Source: Siniperca chuatsi
Taxonomy: Eukaryota > Chordata > Actinopteri > Centrarchiformes > Sinipercidae
Reading direction: 5' to 3'
DNA: 64,000 nt
NCBI RefSeq assembly: GCF_020085105.1
Contig: NC_058051.1
Location: 5,042,001 to 5,106,000 of the forward strand
Positions 34,530-60,200 of the stretch are shown one piece after another (the first letter of the stretch is position 1; each line of letters begins with the position of its first letter). The notes under the pieces were generated by a model. That model saw only the letters and a program-made list of their open reading frames with translations, had not been told where the DNA came from and made no database searches. A program made the translations under genes and the position numbers.

Positions 34530-34950
34530 TAGCTCGAGTCTATTGCGCCACCACGCGATCATCATCAGCACAGCACGTGTTCTCACTGCGCGTGCTCCTG
34601 TGATACATCCGGCCGGTCCCTATCAATCGATCAGAGAGAGGAAGATGGCGGTGGATGGACTTAACGGGGCAGGATCGATCGCCGAAAAACTCGATTGGGT
34701 TTGTTTTTCCTAACTGAGGCAAACACTACATAACACCGCCTGGTCCCGCAGTTTGAACCCGGAGTAAAGAAGCGATAACAAGGAGGTAATTCAGGAGTTA
34801 GTTTATATTAAAATGGCGCTTGCTCTAAGCGAAAAGAGCGAGCCAACTATGTAAACAACAAGGGATGAAGACAGGCCTTGCTCGTCGGTCCGCCATCTTG
34901 TCCATATACTACATGCATGTCAAGGCACGCTAAATTAATCCCTGATAACA
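34530..34950 (+). promoter_or_regulatory. zbtb17: Probable zbtb17 promoter and 5' UTR exon
   Basis: CG dinucleotides are clearly denser here than around it. AAGATGGCGG near 34641 and GCCATCTTG near 34891 are YY1-like motifs in opposite orientation. A donor-like AGGAG|GTAATT lies near 34784. The first coding exon of zbtb17 opens with its own acceptor (CTTCAG at 36143-36148) four bases before the ATG, so an upstream non-coding exon is required. Which of these bases are transcribed is inferred. Confidence 0.45.
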
Positions 34951-36152
34951 AAGCTACAAGGATGGAGGAATTGTAATCGATGTATTGCACTGTCAAACCA
35001 AGCTGTCAAAACTTTTAGAGAAACCAAGTTTTCAGTCTCAAAACATCTATAACCTTACTGCTGTTTTAAATCCCGGCATTTTGTGTCTAGTTGCATGGTC
35101 ATCAGGACAACAGTTGAATCTATATTCTGGTGTCATTCTGGTTAATTTCGTCACTCGTGGTTTAGTTAGCTTTATATTAGCTAGCTATATTTTTAATGAT
35201 TGTTTTTTTTCGTTGTTAAAACATAGTTTTGAGTTGAAATCTTGTCTCTGTATCGGGTATTCCTTGATGGTGTCCTGCAGGAAAAGGAGCCTGATATCTA
35301 CGTTACACCCATGAATGCAGACACCATTGCCGTTCCCTAACAGTACAGCACAAACTAGACACACCTTCCTCAAGATAAAGTACTTGTTTGACTTTTGTAT
35401 TAACACAAAGCAAGCCATACCTCCGTACAAATTTAAGGATTGTTTGCATTGTAAAGTTTATTGATACAACCCATCGACCTAACCTTATTCATAGATTAAT
35501 ACACAGCTGGAACAGAATTCCAGGATGCAGTTACATTGTTTTCCTAAAATATTTTCAAAGTGGTCAGAGACAGTAAGTCCACGTGACAGTTTGAAATGAG
35601 GATAGTGAGAAATGAGGCTACTGTTTTTTTTTAAGCTTCTTACATGTCACTGTGCTCATTTTTGGCCAACAAAGATAGTGATTTATTACAGATTTAAAAA
35701 CATATTCAAGATAAACATCCATTCATAAAAGTGCCTGACTACAGCTTTAATATTGTGGAACTTTATTAATGTTGGAGTTACATGGTTTTTTAAGGCTGAT
35801 ACTGCTATTCTTACTGTTTAGTTTCACACTACACTCACATCTCACACACAGGAATTATTGCTCTGGTCAGTCATCTGAATTATTAATAAAATTAGATTGC
35901 TGTACTATGCTCAGGGAGGAGACATAGTCATATCAGAGGTGAACAATATTGACTGATTAAACACTGGTAGTGTTTAATAAAAGGCCAATGAATGTCATGC
36001 CACTGTAAAGACAAACTCTGTTACCAGTCAAGCTGACTATCAGCCTTTTGAGCCTTTCTTAATGTGCGACATGTGACTTCTTGCTTGTCAGCAGTCCACA
36101 GAGTCTGTGCCTGCCTGCCGGCCTCTTCCACCATCCTCAAACCTTCAGGACG

Positions 36153-43992
<7,840 letters not shown>

Positions 43993-45417
43993 TGGGGCAG
44001 ATTTGTGAAGAGTCTATGAAATTTTGCTTGTAACAGAAATCTAATTTATACAGGAGAAGGAAATACAAGAAAAGAATTAAGTTGATGAGGCCTCAGAGTT
44101 ACAAAAAACATCTAAACTGGATTCATAAGATACAACACTTATTAAACAATTTTATCTTAGGATGTATGGTCATAAATCATGTTTTTGCAGTCCTAATTTC
44201 AGGAAACGAGGTGCGATCCAGTGATTTGGTAAATATTGTTGAGAATTATTTCAGAAATGATTATACTACTTTGTACAGGTTGTTTATTTTTAGACTGAAA
44301 TTCAGGACTGCATTGTCCTTTTGTATAAAACATTTAGATCAATTCTGTCTTACCTAATATAACTTAAAAAAAGACCTCTGTTATTTTTCCATTTCACTCA
44401 GATGAGATATGTACATTTTCAGTCAAAATATTTTATTGTACTTATTTCAAGTATTTTCATGAAAAGCACATTATACAGAGATAATCTACGTGAACATGTG
44501 GAGGTAAACAGATTTAATAGGGGGCTAATTATCACCTTATTTTTCCTAAAGTGGGATGTACTGGCAAACATTGTAAATGCTGTGCATGTATAATATTTGT
44601 ATTTTTGTTTTATGTCTTCTAAAAAAGTCTTAATGCCTCTGATAAAAGATAAAAAGAAATATGTGTGGAGATGACAAACTGGTCAACAATTCTCAGATTT
44701 TTCTGGTATTGAAGTAAACTGGTCACGTTGGTATGAAGACAGTTCCCTGTCACCAATGGTTTTATGTCATTAGTTTGTCTGTTTATATTAACACATGCAA
44801 GATGCCCTATTAAATATCAGTAACATTGCTTAGACTTACTGTAAGTCATCATCCGATCAATAAAGAATTATCACACAGTCTGACCAGCCTTGTGTTGTGC
44901 TGTTATTGTTATAAAAACAATGTACTGTTACTTGTTTCCTTAAGGTTTACATTGCTCATGGAATTCCTTGAATGTCATAGAGTTCGGAAAGGTGTGCTCC
45001 AGATACGTTAAGTAATAAAATATATAAATAACACCAATGATAAGGCACTTAACAGGAATATAGCATAATAACTTGTTTTACGCATTCATTGCATTTACAT
45101 GGTTGTTTTCAGCCAAATTATTGGCAACCATTCTGCATCCACAAAGCATGCGAACATTTTAAGTCATTTAAGTGCTTCATCTTAACAATTGATCTTGGTT
45201 ATGATTATTTAATAAATACAGTAGAGATTTTCATTTCAGTCCTTAGATCATGGCTAGAGCTAGACTTGTGTTCTTCCGGGATTGTCAGTCGTACAGTAAA
45301 GCTTTTATCCCATTGGCAGAGTGGCAGTCAGGGCGACGCGTTCCTCACTGTGATTGGCTGGATCCCGGGGTCAAAGTTAAGTCGACTGCTAACGCTGACG
45401 TCGACTTCTGCAGCAAA
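43993..45417. other. zbtb17 3' UTR and ddost promoter
   Basis: AT-rich sequence follows the zbtb17 stop, with AATAAA at 44859-44864 as a likely poly(A) signal for a long 3' UTR. No other gene is seen. The last 200 bases are GC-richer and lead into ddost. Confidence 0.5.
45312..45403 (+). promoter_or_regulatory. ddost: ddost proximal promoter with two inverted CCAAT boxes and a CRE-like site
   Basis: ATTGG (inverted CCAAT) occurs at 45312-45316 and 45353-45357, and TGACGTCG lies at 45396-45403, just before the ATG. Such sites are bound by NF-Y and by CREB/ATF or XBP1-type factors, which fits an ER glycosylation gene. No TATA box is seen. Confidence 0.45.
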
Positions 45418-49542
<4,125 letters not shown>

Positions 49543-50019
49543 TGCAGAGGAACAATGGGGAAGATAACAAGATTATAAATTTGAACTTGTGAAGAGTTGA
49601 AATTGAATGTCTTGATGGCTTGAATCTTCACGCAAGGACTTGGACTGTAGTCCTTCGTAAAAATACAGTTTCTGTTCAGTTATTGGGGCACTCGGGGTCT
49701 GGAGGGCAAAAGGGGTGCTGACTGTAATTCAATGCTGTGGTTGGGTTTTTTTTTTTTTTGTACTTTGAAATCCCTCAAAGTCCTGTAAATGTTATAAAGT
49801 CAGTCAGCGTTTGTATAAAGTTGCTTTACATTTGATAAAATTATCTCCTAAGTAGAGCACTTGCCTTGGAACATGAGAGAAATCCATATTCAAATTTGAC
49901 CCACATTTTCTCAATCAGGAAAGGTTATTGGGGTAACTACATGCACTGAATACGCCAACTGTTCATATGTATTTGATAAGACTTTAATGTGTTTCCAAAA
50001 AAGTTGGAGTCATCTTAAC

Positions 50020-50025
50020 AATAAA
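50020..50025 (+). terminator. ddost: ddost poly(A) signal
   Basis: AATAAA lies 478 bases after the stop codon. Confidence 0.55.
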
Positions 50026-50040
50026 ATATTGACATTCCAC

Positions 50041-51217
50041 TCAATAGAAATTCCTGTCCTTTCTGTGACATAATTGTGCTCTGTGATTTACACACTGCAC
50101 TGAAATCTGTCTCCTGCACCTAATAGATGGTGTTTTACTTAATGCTACACCTTGTGACTGACAAACATAGTGTTGTTGGTTGTAGTGACGTAGGTTACTG
50201 TCCCGGAAACGACGTTGTTGGTATGGAGCATTCACGCCACACTTCAAAATACGGTCATTTAAATGTACAGCTGCTTTGCAAAAAGCGAAACGTGCATATC
50301 TTATACACAACATTACCTGAGACCTTTGACGGATTTTGATAAACTACCTCTCAGTTGCCATAATCCTTATCCACATTGCAGTGTTAATGAAAGGCACTTG
50401 ATGATCCGCCAAGGTGCATGCGGTCACTGAATGAGAAGGATCGTGTGAACCAATTAAAAACGCAGATTTATGTATGAGTACGTTCAAACATGGAATCTTG
50501 TATGCGCGCCGAATTCAAAAGATTGTTCTGATGATTAAAAATCAAGTCGTATTTCGTGGTGTAGTGTGTGTTTTTGCACAAAGCTGAGCAAAGACTTTTA
50601 ACTGTCAAACATTTGAACGCCGTTCAGTCATGGTCCCCCCCCACGCGTTAATAAAGCGTATTGAGGCTCGTGGTGACGTAACCCACTGACTGTGGGAGTT
50701 CAGACAGAACAGTTAGGTTAGTGGCACAAAGCGTAACCTGAGCATAGAGACTTTTACGTAATTATTTGCTAAATAGGCAAATAGCAAAAACGTAACTTAT
50801 GTTCAATAATAATAGCTAACCATAGTGATGAAACGGAGAGTATGATAAGCAAAACTGCTGCTAAAACGTATCCATGGTTGGACTAAAACTTGCTAGCCAC
50901 CCCCAGTCTGAGTCTAGCGTTAGGGAAAAAAAGTCAAGTGGCTACAGCTAACGCGAAGCTAGGCAAACATTACTAGGCGGATTTGTTGATAGAGGTTGAC
51001 TTATCAGGCTGCTTGCTAGGCATTTACATGATGGTTGTAGCGGTGTTGTCAAATTAAATGTTGACAGCCAAAACTGTATCGCGAGTTTGGCAGCCAAACG
51101 CATTGGAGGGCAAGATAATGTTAGCTAACTAAGGCGGGTGGCGTTAGCTTTAGCATAACAAGAGCTCTGCTTCGGGAGTCAGCTGACAGCCTGCTGTAAG
51201 CTGCCAACAGACCAGTG
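50041..51217. other. ddost-plekhm2 intergenic region and plekhm2 promoter
   Basis: No protein-like frame is seen. From about 50600 the sequence has more CG dinucleotides and several GCTAGC or GTTAGC-like words. The plekhm2 5' UTR probably begins in the last few hundred bases. No TATA box is evident. Confidence 0.45.
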
Positions 51218-54200
51218 ATGGATCAACTCAAAGTAAAGGATCGCATATTGGAAAACATCTCCCTGTCTGTCAAGAAGGTAAGCGCTGCCCGGTTGGTCAC
51301 CACACTAAAATATTGTCACAGAATTAAAGTATTTTCACATGCTTGAATTACTGTAGCTACAGTTAGGTCATCTTTTGTCTGCCAAAGAGGGCAACTTTCA
51401 AGTCGGGGGGACATTACCAGCTCACTGCCATGGAAGGGCCTTGCCCTTACTGATATAATCAAATAACATAAAAACTATTCCCTACAATGTCTCAATTCAC
51501 CTTTTTTATGTTTTACAGCTCCAGCTTTCGGTTGTCATGTTCTAGTTTCTCTTTTTGACCATGGTGAACAATAGTGGCACCAAGCCCCTGTGTTTGCTCA
51601 CTGCCGCATGTGTTGTAAACACTCTTGCAACCATACAAGCGGATACACATTTTCAGCATAAGGGTTAGCCAATAGATCTTTGCTCCTAATTTAAGGTTTA
51701 AGTTTTTTTGTTCTAGCTTTGCCTGGTGTTGTGAAACTACCTTTCTCATAAACTGACAGACAGCATTGCATCTCCTCTCCCTGCATGTTAGTACATTCAC
51801 TTTCCCAAACCATGTGCCTTTGAGTTTTTATTTTGCATGGGCTTTCTCATATGTCTCTGCCTCAGTTATTTCCCATTACCAGTCCACCAGCTTGCATTAG
51901 AAAGCCCCATCTTAGTGTGTTTAATGCAATGAGCCCAGTGCTGTGACTTAGTTCCTTAATTCACATTTGTCTAATACGATTTTTTAGTCCAGTTACCCCG
52001 TTTACTTCTTTTTATTGTATTTAATGCATAAGGACAGTGAAAGTGCTTATGAAATGGTATGCCTCAAGCTTCCAAGAAAGTGTACAGTGTTTACCTCAGA
52101 CAAACATTGCTTAGTCATGTGGAGATAGTCACAGGATACAAATTCTTGTTCTTTGGCTCACAATACTCAAAGCTACTTAAACCTACACTTAGGTTGGTCA
52201 TTCCTCAGGATTCCAATACTTTCTATTAGGATTAAGGTCAAGAGGGTTCTGCAGGACGCTGTAGGACAGTGGACCGCAATGAAACACACTTTGCATCATC
52301 TGCATGCAAACGGCACCTTTCAGTAGAGCTGCCTGGTATCTTCCGTAGTGATGCTCTGTCAGACCTGTGCTGCAGCCGGCTTCACTTGCTGCTTGTTTCA
52401 TGGGTTTCATGGGTCAGTCTGGTCTGCAGCAGTAAAATTGCAATTCAAGAAGTACCCGCATACTGGAATCACAGCAGTAAAACACATACTTAGTTGGATT
52501 TAGGTCAGGAACATTCCACTGCTTGGCACTAAAATTCCTTGGTTGCTTTGACTGTATGTTGCACTGTAATAATAATAATAATAATAATATTAATAATAAT
52601 GATGATGATGATAATAAAATTTTATTTATAGAGCACTTATAAAAACAAAGTACTAAAATAAAATACCACAGTGAATGACGAGATATAAAGAAATAAAATA
52701 CACTAAAGCAATAAAATAAAGAGTAAAATAAACACTGTAGCATCTTTGTCCTTCTTTATGGCCCTAAACCAGGGGGACATGTATAAAAAATGCTACAATT
52801 CCAACAACGTTCACCCCATATTGATATGAACACAATTAAGCAGACTTAATGCTCAGTGTCTGCTCATACTGTAGTTATTGTTATATTTCAAGTCCAGTGT
52901 GCTGGAGCACAGAGCCAAAACAATGAAATTACTTGATCATCAGGTTAGAAATTCATTACGGCCAAAAAAGAACTCCATTGCTTGGCTCGTTTGCATTAAA
53001 GCAATTTCATAATTGCCAGTTTTGCATGCCTTTGAACGTTCTTTCACTCACTTCCCCTGAGAGCCGAATTGGCTGAACAGTCGTGGATAAGGGCCTAGTC
53101 GAGGTAACCCTGCCCTGCACAAATAGTAAATTGCAACCAAAGTTTGAAACCGCAGCTGGTTTCAGTTATAAGCCACATAAATAATAAAAACATTTCTCTC
53201 CAGATCCATCCACCTAAGCCAGCCAGTCCTAATGAATCAAACCTAACTGTTAAGAAAGTAAATATCTTTATTAGTATAATTTTAAAGGTCTGTCCTTTTA
53301 TGATAACTTTTCAATGCAGTCAGTTCTTGAGAAATAGTAGCAACGTTGTAAATGGAATTGGAGTAAAATTTCCCTCTCCCCAGCAAAACAAACAGCAGAG
53401 AAACCATGTCTCTCTACAGTTGCAGAGTTACTTTGCGGCCTGCGAAGATGAGACTCCTGCTATCCGAAATCACGACCGGGTCCTGCAGCGCCTATGTGAA
53501 CACCTTGACCATGCTCTGTTGTATGGGTAAGAGGCTTACTGGAAGTAAATTGTACACTTGAAAGAGGAAAAGTGCATAGTGAAAATAGTAATCTGAATTG
53601 TTTTTATTCGTCATGCAAAAATTCCTGTTATGAATCTTTTTATTCTTGTAGTTTCGGCATATGTACAAGCCTCATGTCCCTGCATGTTAACTGTCACAAG
53701 CCATGCTTTTTGGGCAATTTTGACCACTTTTAGACTCAAGCCATAAGCTAATTGATCTAGGTGTGGATGTTTCACATTATTCATATATTACTGTTAAATG
53801 TCTGTGAAAATCTAGTTATTGTGCCATCACTCTACTCCTCTTGTTCCTTTTGGCCTCATGCATGCGATATTATTGACTATTTTCTACATTGCAGTCTGCA
53901 GGACATCTCTTCAGGCTACTGGGTCCTGGTCCTTCACTTCACCAGGAGAGAGGCTGTCCGTCAGATAGATGAGCTTCAGCACATAGCAACCAACCTTGGT
54001 CGAAGTGAGACATCTCTCTCACACAGTCAAACACACTCACACGTGCAGCGCTTGGGGGTAAAGTATCATTCATCATTCAATGGGGACTCTTCTCTTTTCT
54101 GTGTAGGCCGTGCATGGTTATACCTGGCATTGAGTGAGAGCTCTTTAGAGAGCTATCTACGCCTTTTCCAGGAGAACCGAGGATTACTGCAGAAATATTA

Positions 54201-57200
54201 TTTCAAGTAAGTCATCCAGAAACCCTGATCTGAATTCACAAATTGATGCTATGTAACAAGTAGAAGTTACATTGCATTTCTAGAATTACTTTCTGTTGTT
54301 ATGCTGGAGAACAAATTGATATATTATTATATTTTTGTGGTAAGTAAATGTGTGTCACTCACATGACCCTAACTGATTTTCTTGTCCAGTAGGAATGCAC
54401 TGGTCTGCAGTCATGACCACCTCACACTCTTCCTCACCCTGGTGTCTGGCCTGGAGTTCATTCGCTTTGATCTGGAGCTGGTTAGCATATATTTCTTTAC
54501 AATATCAATAGAAATTCAGCTAATAAATGCTAGCAGCACGTCTGTAACGTTTCTGTTGGGTCCTGCTGGTTCAGGATGTGCCCTATCTGGACGTGGCCCC
54601 TTACATGCCAGAATACTACAAACCCCAGAACCTACTGGACTTTGAGGAAAGGCTGCCCAGCTCAGACAGCCTGTCCCTGCACTCCTTCACCTCCCTCACC
54701 TCCACCAACCTGGAGTGGGATGACAGTGCCATAGCCCCCTCCAGTGAAGGTAAGCAGTTGGGATGTCCCAATCAATTATTTTTTTTTTGCCCCAACCCCA
54801 ATCCAAGTTCTTTAATATTGGGTGTCTGCCGATACAGAGTGATCCGATACTTATATTCACCTCGATGTTGATAAAATATGTATCTGACCAGTGATCCAAA
54901 AACTGAAGGACCTGATTCAAAACTATGAAGATGATGAGCTTAAATTATTGATATGATATGAATGAAAGTTTTAACTGGGAGAATTGACTCCTGAAATTGA
55001 CATGACACGATCAGCCAGTGAGAAGACCGATCTCTCTCTGTTGGAGTTGTTGGGACTACAGAAACAGTCCATTCACAGTTGTAGAGAGGTGTTACAGAGT
55101 GATACTTATAATTTTATTATAATAAATTTTCACAATCACACACTTATGAAATAAAATGCTTGCAGTGTAGAGCCCGGCTGTCATTAAGGAGAGCAGCGCG
55201 CAGGCTGAGGTGGACTAAGCACAGTAGAGTTTAGTAAAGAAAGGATCGGAGTTTGATCAGCTTTATTTTAACCGATACCGATCCATTAAAATATGCCTGG
55301 ATCAGCCTCGATCGGCTTGAGACATCCTTAGTAAGCAGCACTGTTTTTCTCTAACCCCTGTTTTATTTGATCCATTGCTTAACTTTATCACCACTAATAA
55401 TAATAGCTTTATTTGTATAGCACAGTGATTGTCTAATTTTAGAAGAGTTAGGGTGATTTGTCAAACCAGTTAGTCTAACTGCTATTGCTATTATTATATC
55501 AGAATCAGAATCAGAAATACTTTATTGATCCCCGAGGGGAAGTGGACTAATTGTGGTGGGACTCTCTTGCTAAATGGCAGTCTTTATTTTTGGGTTTATT
55601 ATTTGATCAGGCTTCGGCGCAAATTCATACAGTGATGTCAAGCTAATGGCATGTCGCGACTCGCGGAAACCAAAGTGCATTTTATCAAATGGATCACTTG
55701 GCATGCAGAGGCTGATGGTTACAGAATGTTCTCATAGGGGTGATTGCAGCACTCAGTGAATGCTTTCACCGTCGCTTTCCACCAAATACTGAGTCAGTTT
55801 CCATGTTATAGTTCCTACTTGTCTATTTTTACCCATCGATTCTGTTATTTCGTATACCATATGTCAAGTTATTTTTATTTTTCTCTGCCATTATCTCTTC
55901 TCTCTTGTCTCTACTCCATCTCTCTCTAATGTTGAATGTTATCCCTCCTTTTTTTAGATTATGATTTCGGTGACATCTTCCCCGTGTTGCAGTCATTGCC
56001 AAGTGCAGACTGGGAAGGTGGGACATTGGTCAACCCCTCCCCTTCCTGCCTTTCCATCCCTCTCGCTCCCTCTCTCCTATCTGGCATGGCCATCCCACAG
56101 TTTGTGCTTAATGCATGCTGGGTACTCTAGCCAGTAATTAGACATGTTAATATGTAAAATACAGCTAGCTGGTGCAAAAGACTGCTGATCGAAGGACATG
56201 AAAACAAGCATGATCAAAGGGACATGGGTAAAAGTGCTTCGATTTTTGTGAATGGATTCAGTTGGAAGGCATGTGGGCTTAGATCAAGCCTCTACATTGA
56301 CCAGTTAGCTGATCTAACTGAAAGCCTTCTTTTGCCACACATTAGTATTTTCATTTCCAGTAAAATGTGACAGCGCACACACATTTTTAATAAAGCTTTC
56401 CTTAATAATAATGTTATGAGTTGACTTAACAAACAAGTAAATAAACAAAAATACAAAGTGTCATCATACACAATAGGTTGACTGGTAAGTTTGGGAAGAA
56501 GCACAGCTCTTTGGTTCACCGGGGAATTCAGTGTTGGGGTGGTACATAGAACTATTATCTGTCATGTTCTGCATTTGTTACTCATCAAGGGAATTATCCT
56601 AATGCTCTCTCTGCCTTATTATTTACCACTGCAAGATACATGCCTGATGTAACTGGTACTCACCTCGCCCAGTCTGTCTCCATTACACTGTTATGTTTGT
56701 CTGGTGTATCGTTTTGGAATGTCGTCTCTTCCTGTGTGATATGTGGCACTGGCCTAGGTTCAGCTCAACTGTTGTGAGGTAACAATCAAGAATAGGTCAT
56801 AGAGTGCAAGTTGCCATGTATTATTACAGCATCTGTTTGCAGCAAGCTGCTATATAAACATGGAATATGCACATGTCTCTTGTCTCATGGCTGACTATTT
56901 ATTTCACGGTCTTCATTTTAACTTTACATTTATTTATGTGTTTTTGTTTTTTTTTTGCTTTGATGAACACATAGCTGTTAATAAAAGTAGTTAGTGGAAA
57001 CAAATGATATCTCTAGTGATTTGGTCTATGCCATATCTTATTCAGTCCATTCATGAATCTCAATAAGTCCAAAGATGCTGATTCCTGCAAATTATATTAT
57101 TTAAGTGTTTGTTTAGTATGACCCATCTCTAGCTGCAAAAGTAATGCCTGACCTAGGCCTGTGCCACTGCAAAGACAGCTGCTGCCTGTGTACCTACTTG

Positions 57201-60200
57201 ATGTCTTGCGCATTGCGTTTTGTGCCTCTTTGACCCTGCCAAAGAACACTGCAGCCCCTAACATTTGTTTGTGTGCAATGCTGATGAAGAAATACACAAA
57301 GTTTTTGTGAAATTGTCTTGTTGGTCAAACAAACAAAAAATCACCCAGAATGTATATGAATAGAAACAACTGTAGACTAAATTACTTTCTATGGTAAAAG
57401 TTTTTGGTTTCCATGTTTATCACTCATCTGAGACAGTGCCAAAAGGTCTGTGTATTTCTTTTATTTATATATATATAACTAAATGTGAGTGACTGAGTGA
57501 CTGCTACTTTTATATTAACTGTCTCGGTGTTGCTTTTCATGGTAGAGGGTGACCTGACCGACCAGGCCAGCTGCCCGCGATCCAGTGGCTCTGATCCCCA
57601 GACAGTCATCAGCGATACAGTGGTCCTTTCTGCCAAGGTGAAGGTAGCAACTCATCTTTCTCCACACAGCCCCACGTTCAGACACAACCCGTTCAACGAG
57701 GACTCGGACACCAACACCACCAACACCTCAGCCGACGTCACGCCAGTTCATGTGGCCAGCCGCCACAACACCACCACCACTGGAGATGACATGGAGAGCA
57801 CCTGCAATGAGCTGGAGGTCATCAGGTACAGTAGCTATAGCTTCAGTTTCTGGCTTGTAGACTCACATTATATCTGCATAGTTAATCAGATTGTATTAGA
57901 ACACAGCTAACCACTCCGGTCTCCCAGGATGGCCAGACGAAGGAAACCAGCCAAGAAGCGACGAGGGAAGGGCTCCACCGATTCCAGCAACAGCATCCAT
58001 AACTCTGTCTCCTCCGAGCACATGGAAATGGACAACAGCCTCCTGTCCTCGGAGGATGTGGATTCATTAAACTGCACTATAATTCAGCTGGATGCTGAAG
58101 CAGAGTTGAGGAGAAGCAGGGTGGGGTCAGAGGTTGTGGAGGAAGGAGATGACGACGGAGTAGAAGGCCTCCTACGGCTCCCAGAGATGACAGACACCTC
58201 CATGGACACTGTGGGCCAGCCCCTCCGTGATGTCATGGATCGGCTTAACGGGGCTCTGGATAGAGAGGAGGCCTGGGAGCACCCACAGGAGGGGGAGGAA
58301 AAAAATAGTGAAGGCTATGACCAGGGCCCTGAGCCCCCTGCGCAGCAGCCCTTTCAGGAAGATTCAGGGGGCGAGCCACCTGACCCAGCCCCCTTCTTGC
58401 AGGCCTCTCCTGCGCTTACAGACTTATGCTGCTTTACCCCCTTCAGTCCAGACCCTACTCCCACGGGTGGTGGCCACTATGACTCTACAGAGCATAGCCA
58501 GTCGCAGACTCTTTCAGGTGGCCTTGAAGATGAAGGAGAGGCAAAAACGGCAGCAGGACAGCAGTCCGACATGAAGACCGGGGAGGAAGACACAGAAGAA
58601 GGAGAGGAAACAGACAAGAATACATTTACTGAGGAAGCAGAACAACTACAAGAGGGGAAGCTTAGTCCCTCTGAAAGTTCTCATCCTGCAGAGTTTAAGT
58701 AAGGAGTTTTGACAAAATTTGTTGCTTGTTGTAATGCTGTTTAAAGTGTGTCTAATGTTCTTCATTATTCATATTTCAGGGTGGATAACAATCACTTGCT
58801 TCTTCTCATGATTCATGTGTTCAGAGAGAATGAGGAGCAGCTCTTCAAGGTGACAGAGGGACTCATTATCCTTTATTCATTTTGGAAGAAGTTACATTTT
58901 TTGGAGAAACTGAATGTATGTGCTGTAACATTAATAATCGAGTGATAACATTTAGAGAAGTAAGGCAGTACAGTGATGTCATGGCCTGTTTTGAAAAAAC
59001 AATTGATTGTCTTGAAAAGTAGGCTAATCCTCTTTCACGTATTGTTTGGCATCGAAGAAGTGGTTTTGAGACTGTTACTCAGTGGAAGTGTTGCAAGGCT
59101 CAGTTTGCCAATTGCCATTTAACTACTTTTACTCAGGCTATATCACTTGTGAACAGAAGAGTTTGAGACAAATGAATATGGAGGTTGCTAACATTTGACA
59201 GAATTTATCTTTTGTGTTTTCAGATGATGAGAATGAGTACAGGCCATATGGAGGGGGACCTGCAGCCCCTTTACCTGCTGCTGACTGACTGTTACATCTA
59301 CCTGCTTAGGAAGGGTAAGATGTTAAAAACTCAGCATGCATTGACTTTATTTGGTAGTAAGGAGTGGAACAGCGCAAGTCTTTAGTTGGGACATACTTAT
59401 TTTTGGTATAGGGTGTCACAATACATTTTTACACAGGGGAAACAAGCATTATCTCTCACATGTAGGAATACAATTTTGACCATGACTGTATAAACTGATG
59501 GTGTCCACCTATACTAGCAGCCCTGAGAGTTTCTTTTTCTGAAAGATCCCTGCAAATCTTGAGAGTTTCTACCATTATAATTGTTCCAGACGTTCTACAC
59601 AATGTTCTAGGAAGTGGGGAACGCATTTAAATAAGTTATTCTGTAGGAAGAAAATACATTACATTAACATGTGCTCCCTGCATGTCTTGGTTGTACTTTT
59701 GTTTTCCTCCCCAGGTGCAGCAGAGAAGCCCTACACAGTAGAAGATGCTGTTTCTTATAATGAGCTCGACTATCTTTCAGTAAGTGTCCTGCACAACAAG
59801 GTTTGCTATTTTCTCTTATTTGTCCGTGGCTTTGACTGCTATTTTGGCCGCTATATCTTTCCTGTTGTCTTCTTGCGGCCATCTAAGGGATCTTTTAAAG
59901 TTCCTTGATGATACAAAACATGTATGAGTTAATAGAGTTGAATGTTTTTGTTGTACAGTGCTCCATTGCCACACACATCATGGTTGAATCTGCAGTCTAC
60001 ATGGTCCTCAGTGTGATCCATGTATCGGTAATGACATGATATTTATGAACCATGTAGACTCAAGCATGATGTGACAGCTGGGTTAGTGGAGCACAAAGTT
60101 AGTTTTGTGTCTTTTATACTAGTTGTAATGCTGTTTTCCTTCAGGTGGGCCTTGACCAACAGACAGTGACAGTGGTTTGCACCAACAGACGAAGAAAATT

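Larger units (their letters stand above)
32282..36148. other. Repeat-rich interval and probable zbtb17 upstream region
   Basis: No intact gene is seen. It holds a Tc1-like remnant, a LINE remnant and a SINE-like tail up to 34440. A CG-richer stretch follows at 34530-34950. From 34950 to 36148 the sequence is AT-rich and is best read as the zbtb17 5' UTR intron. Confidence 0.5.
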
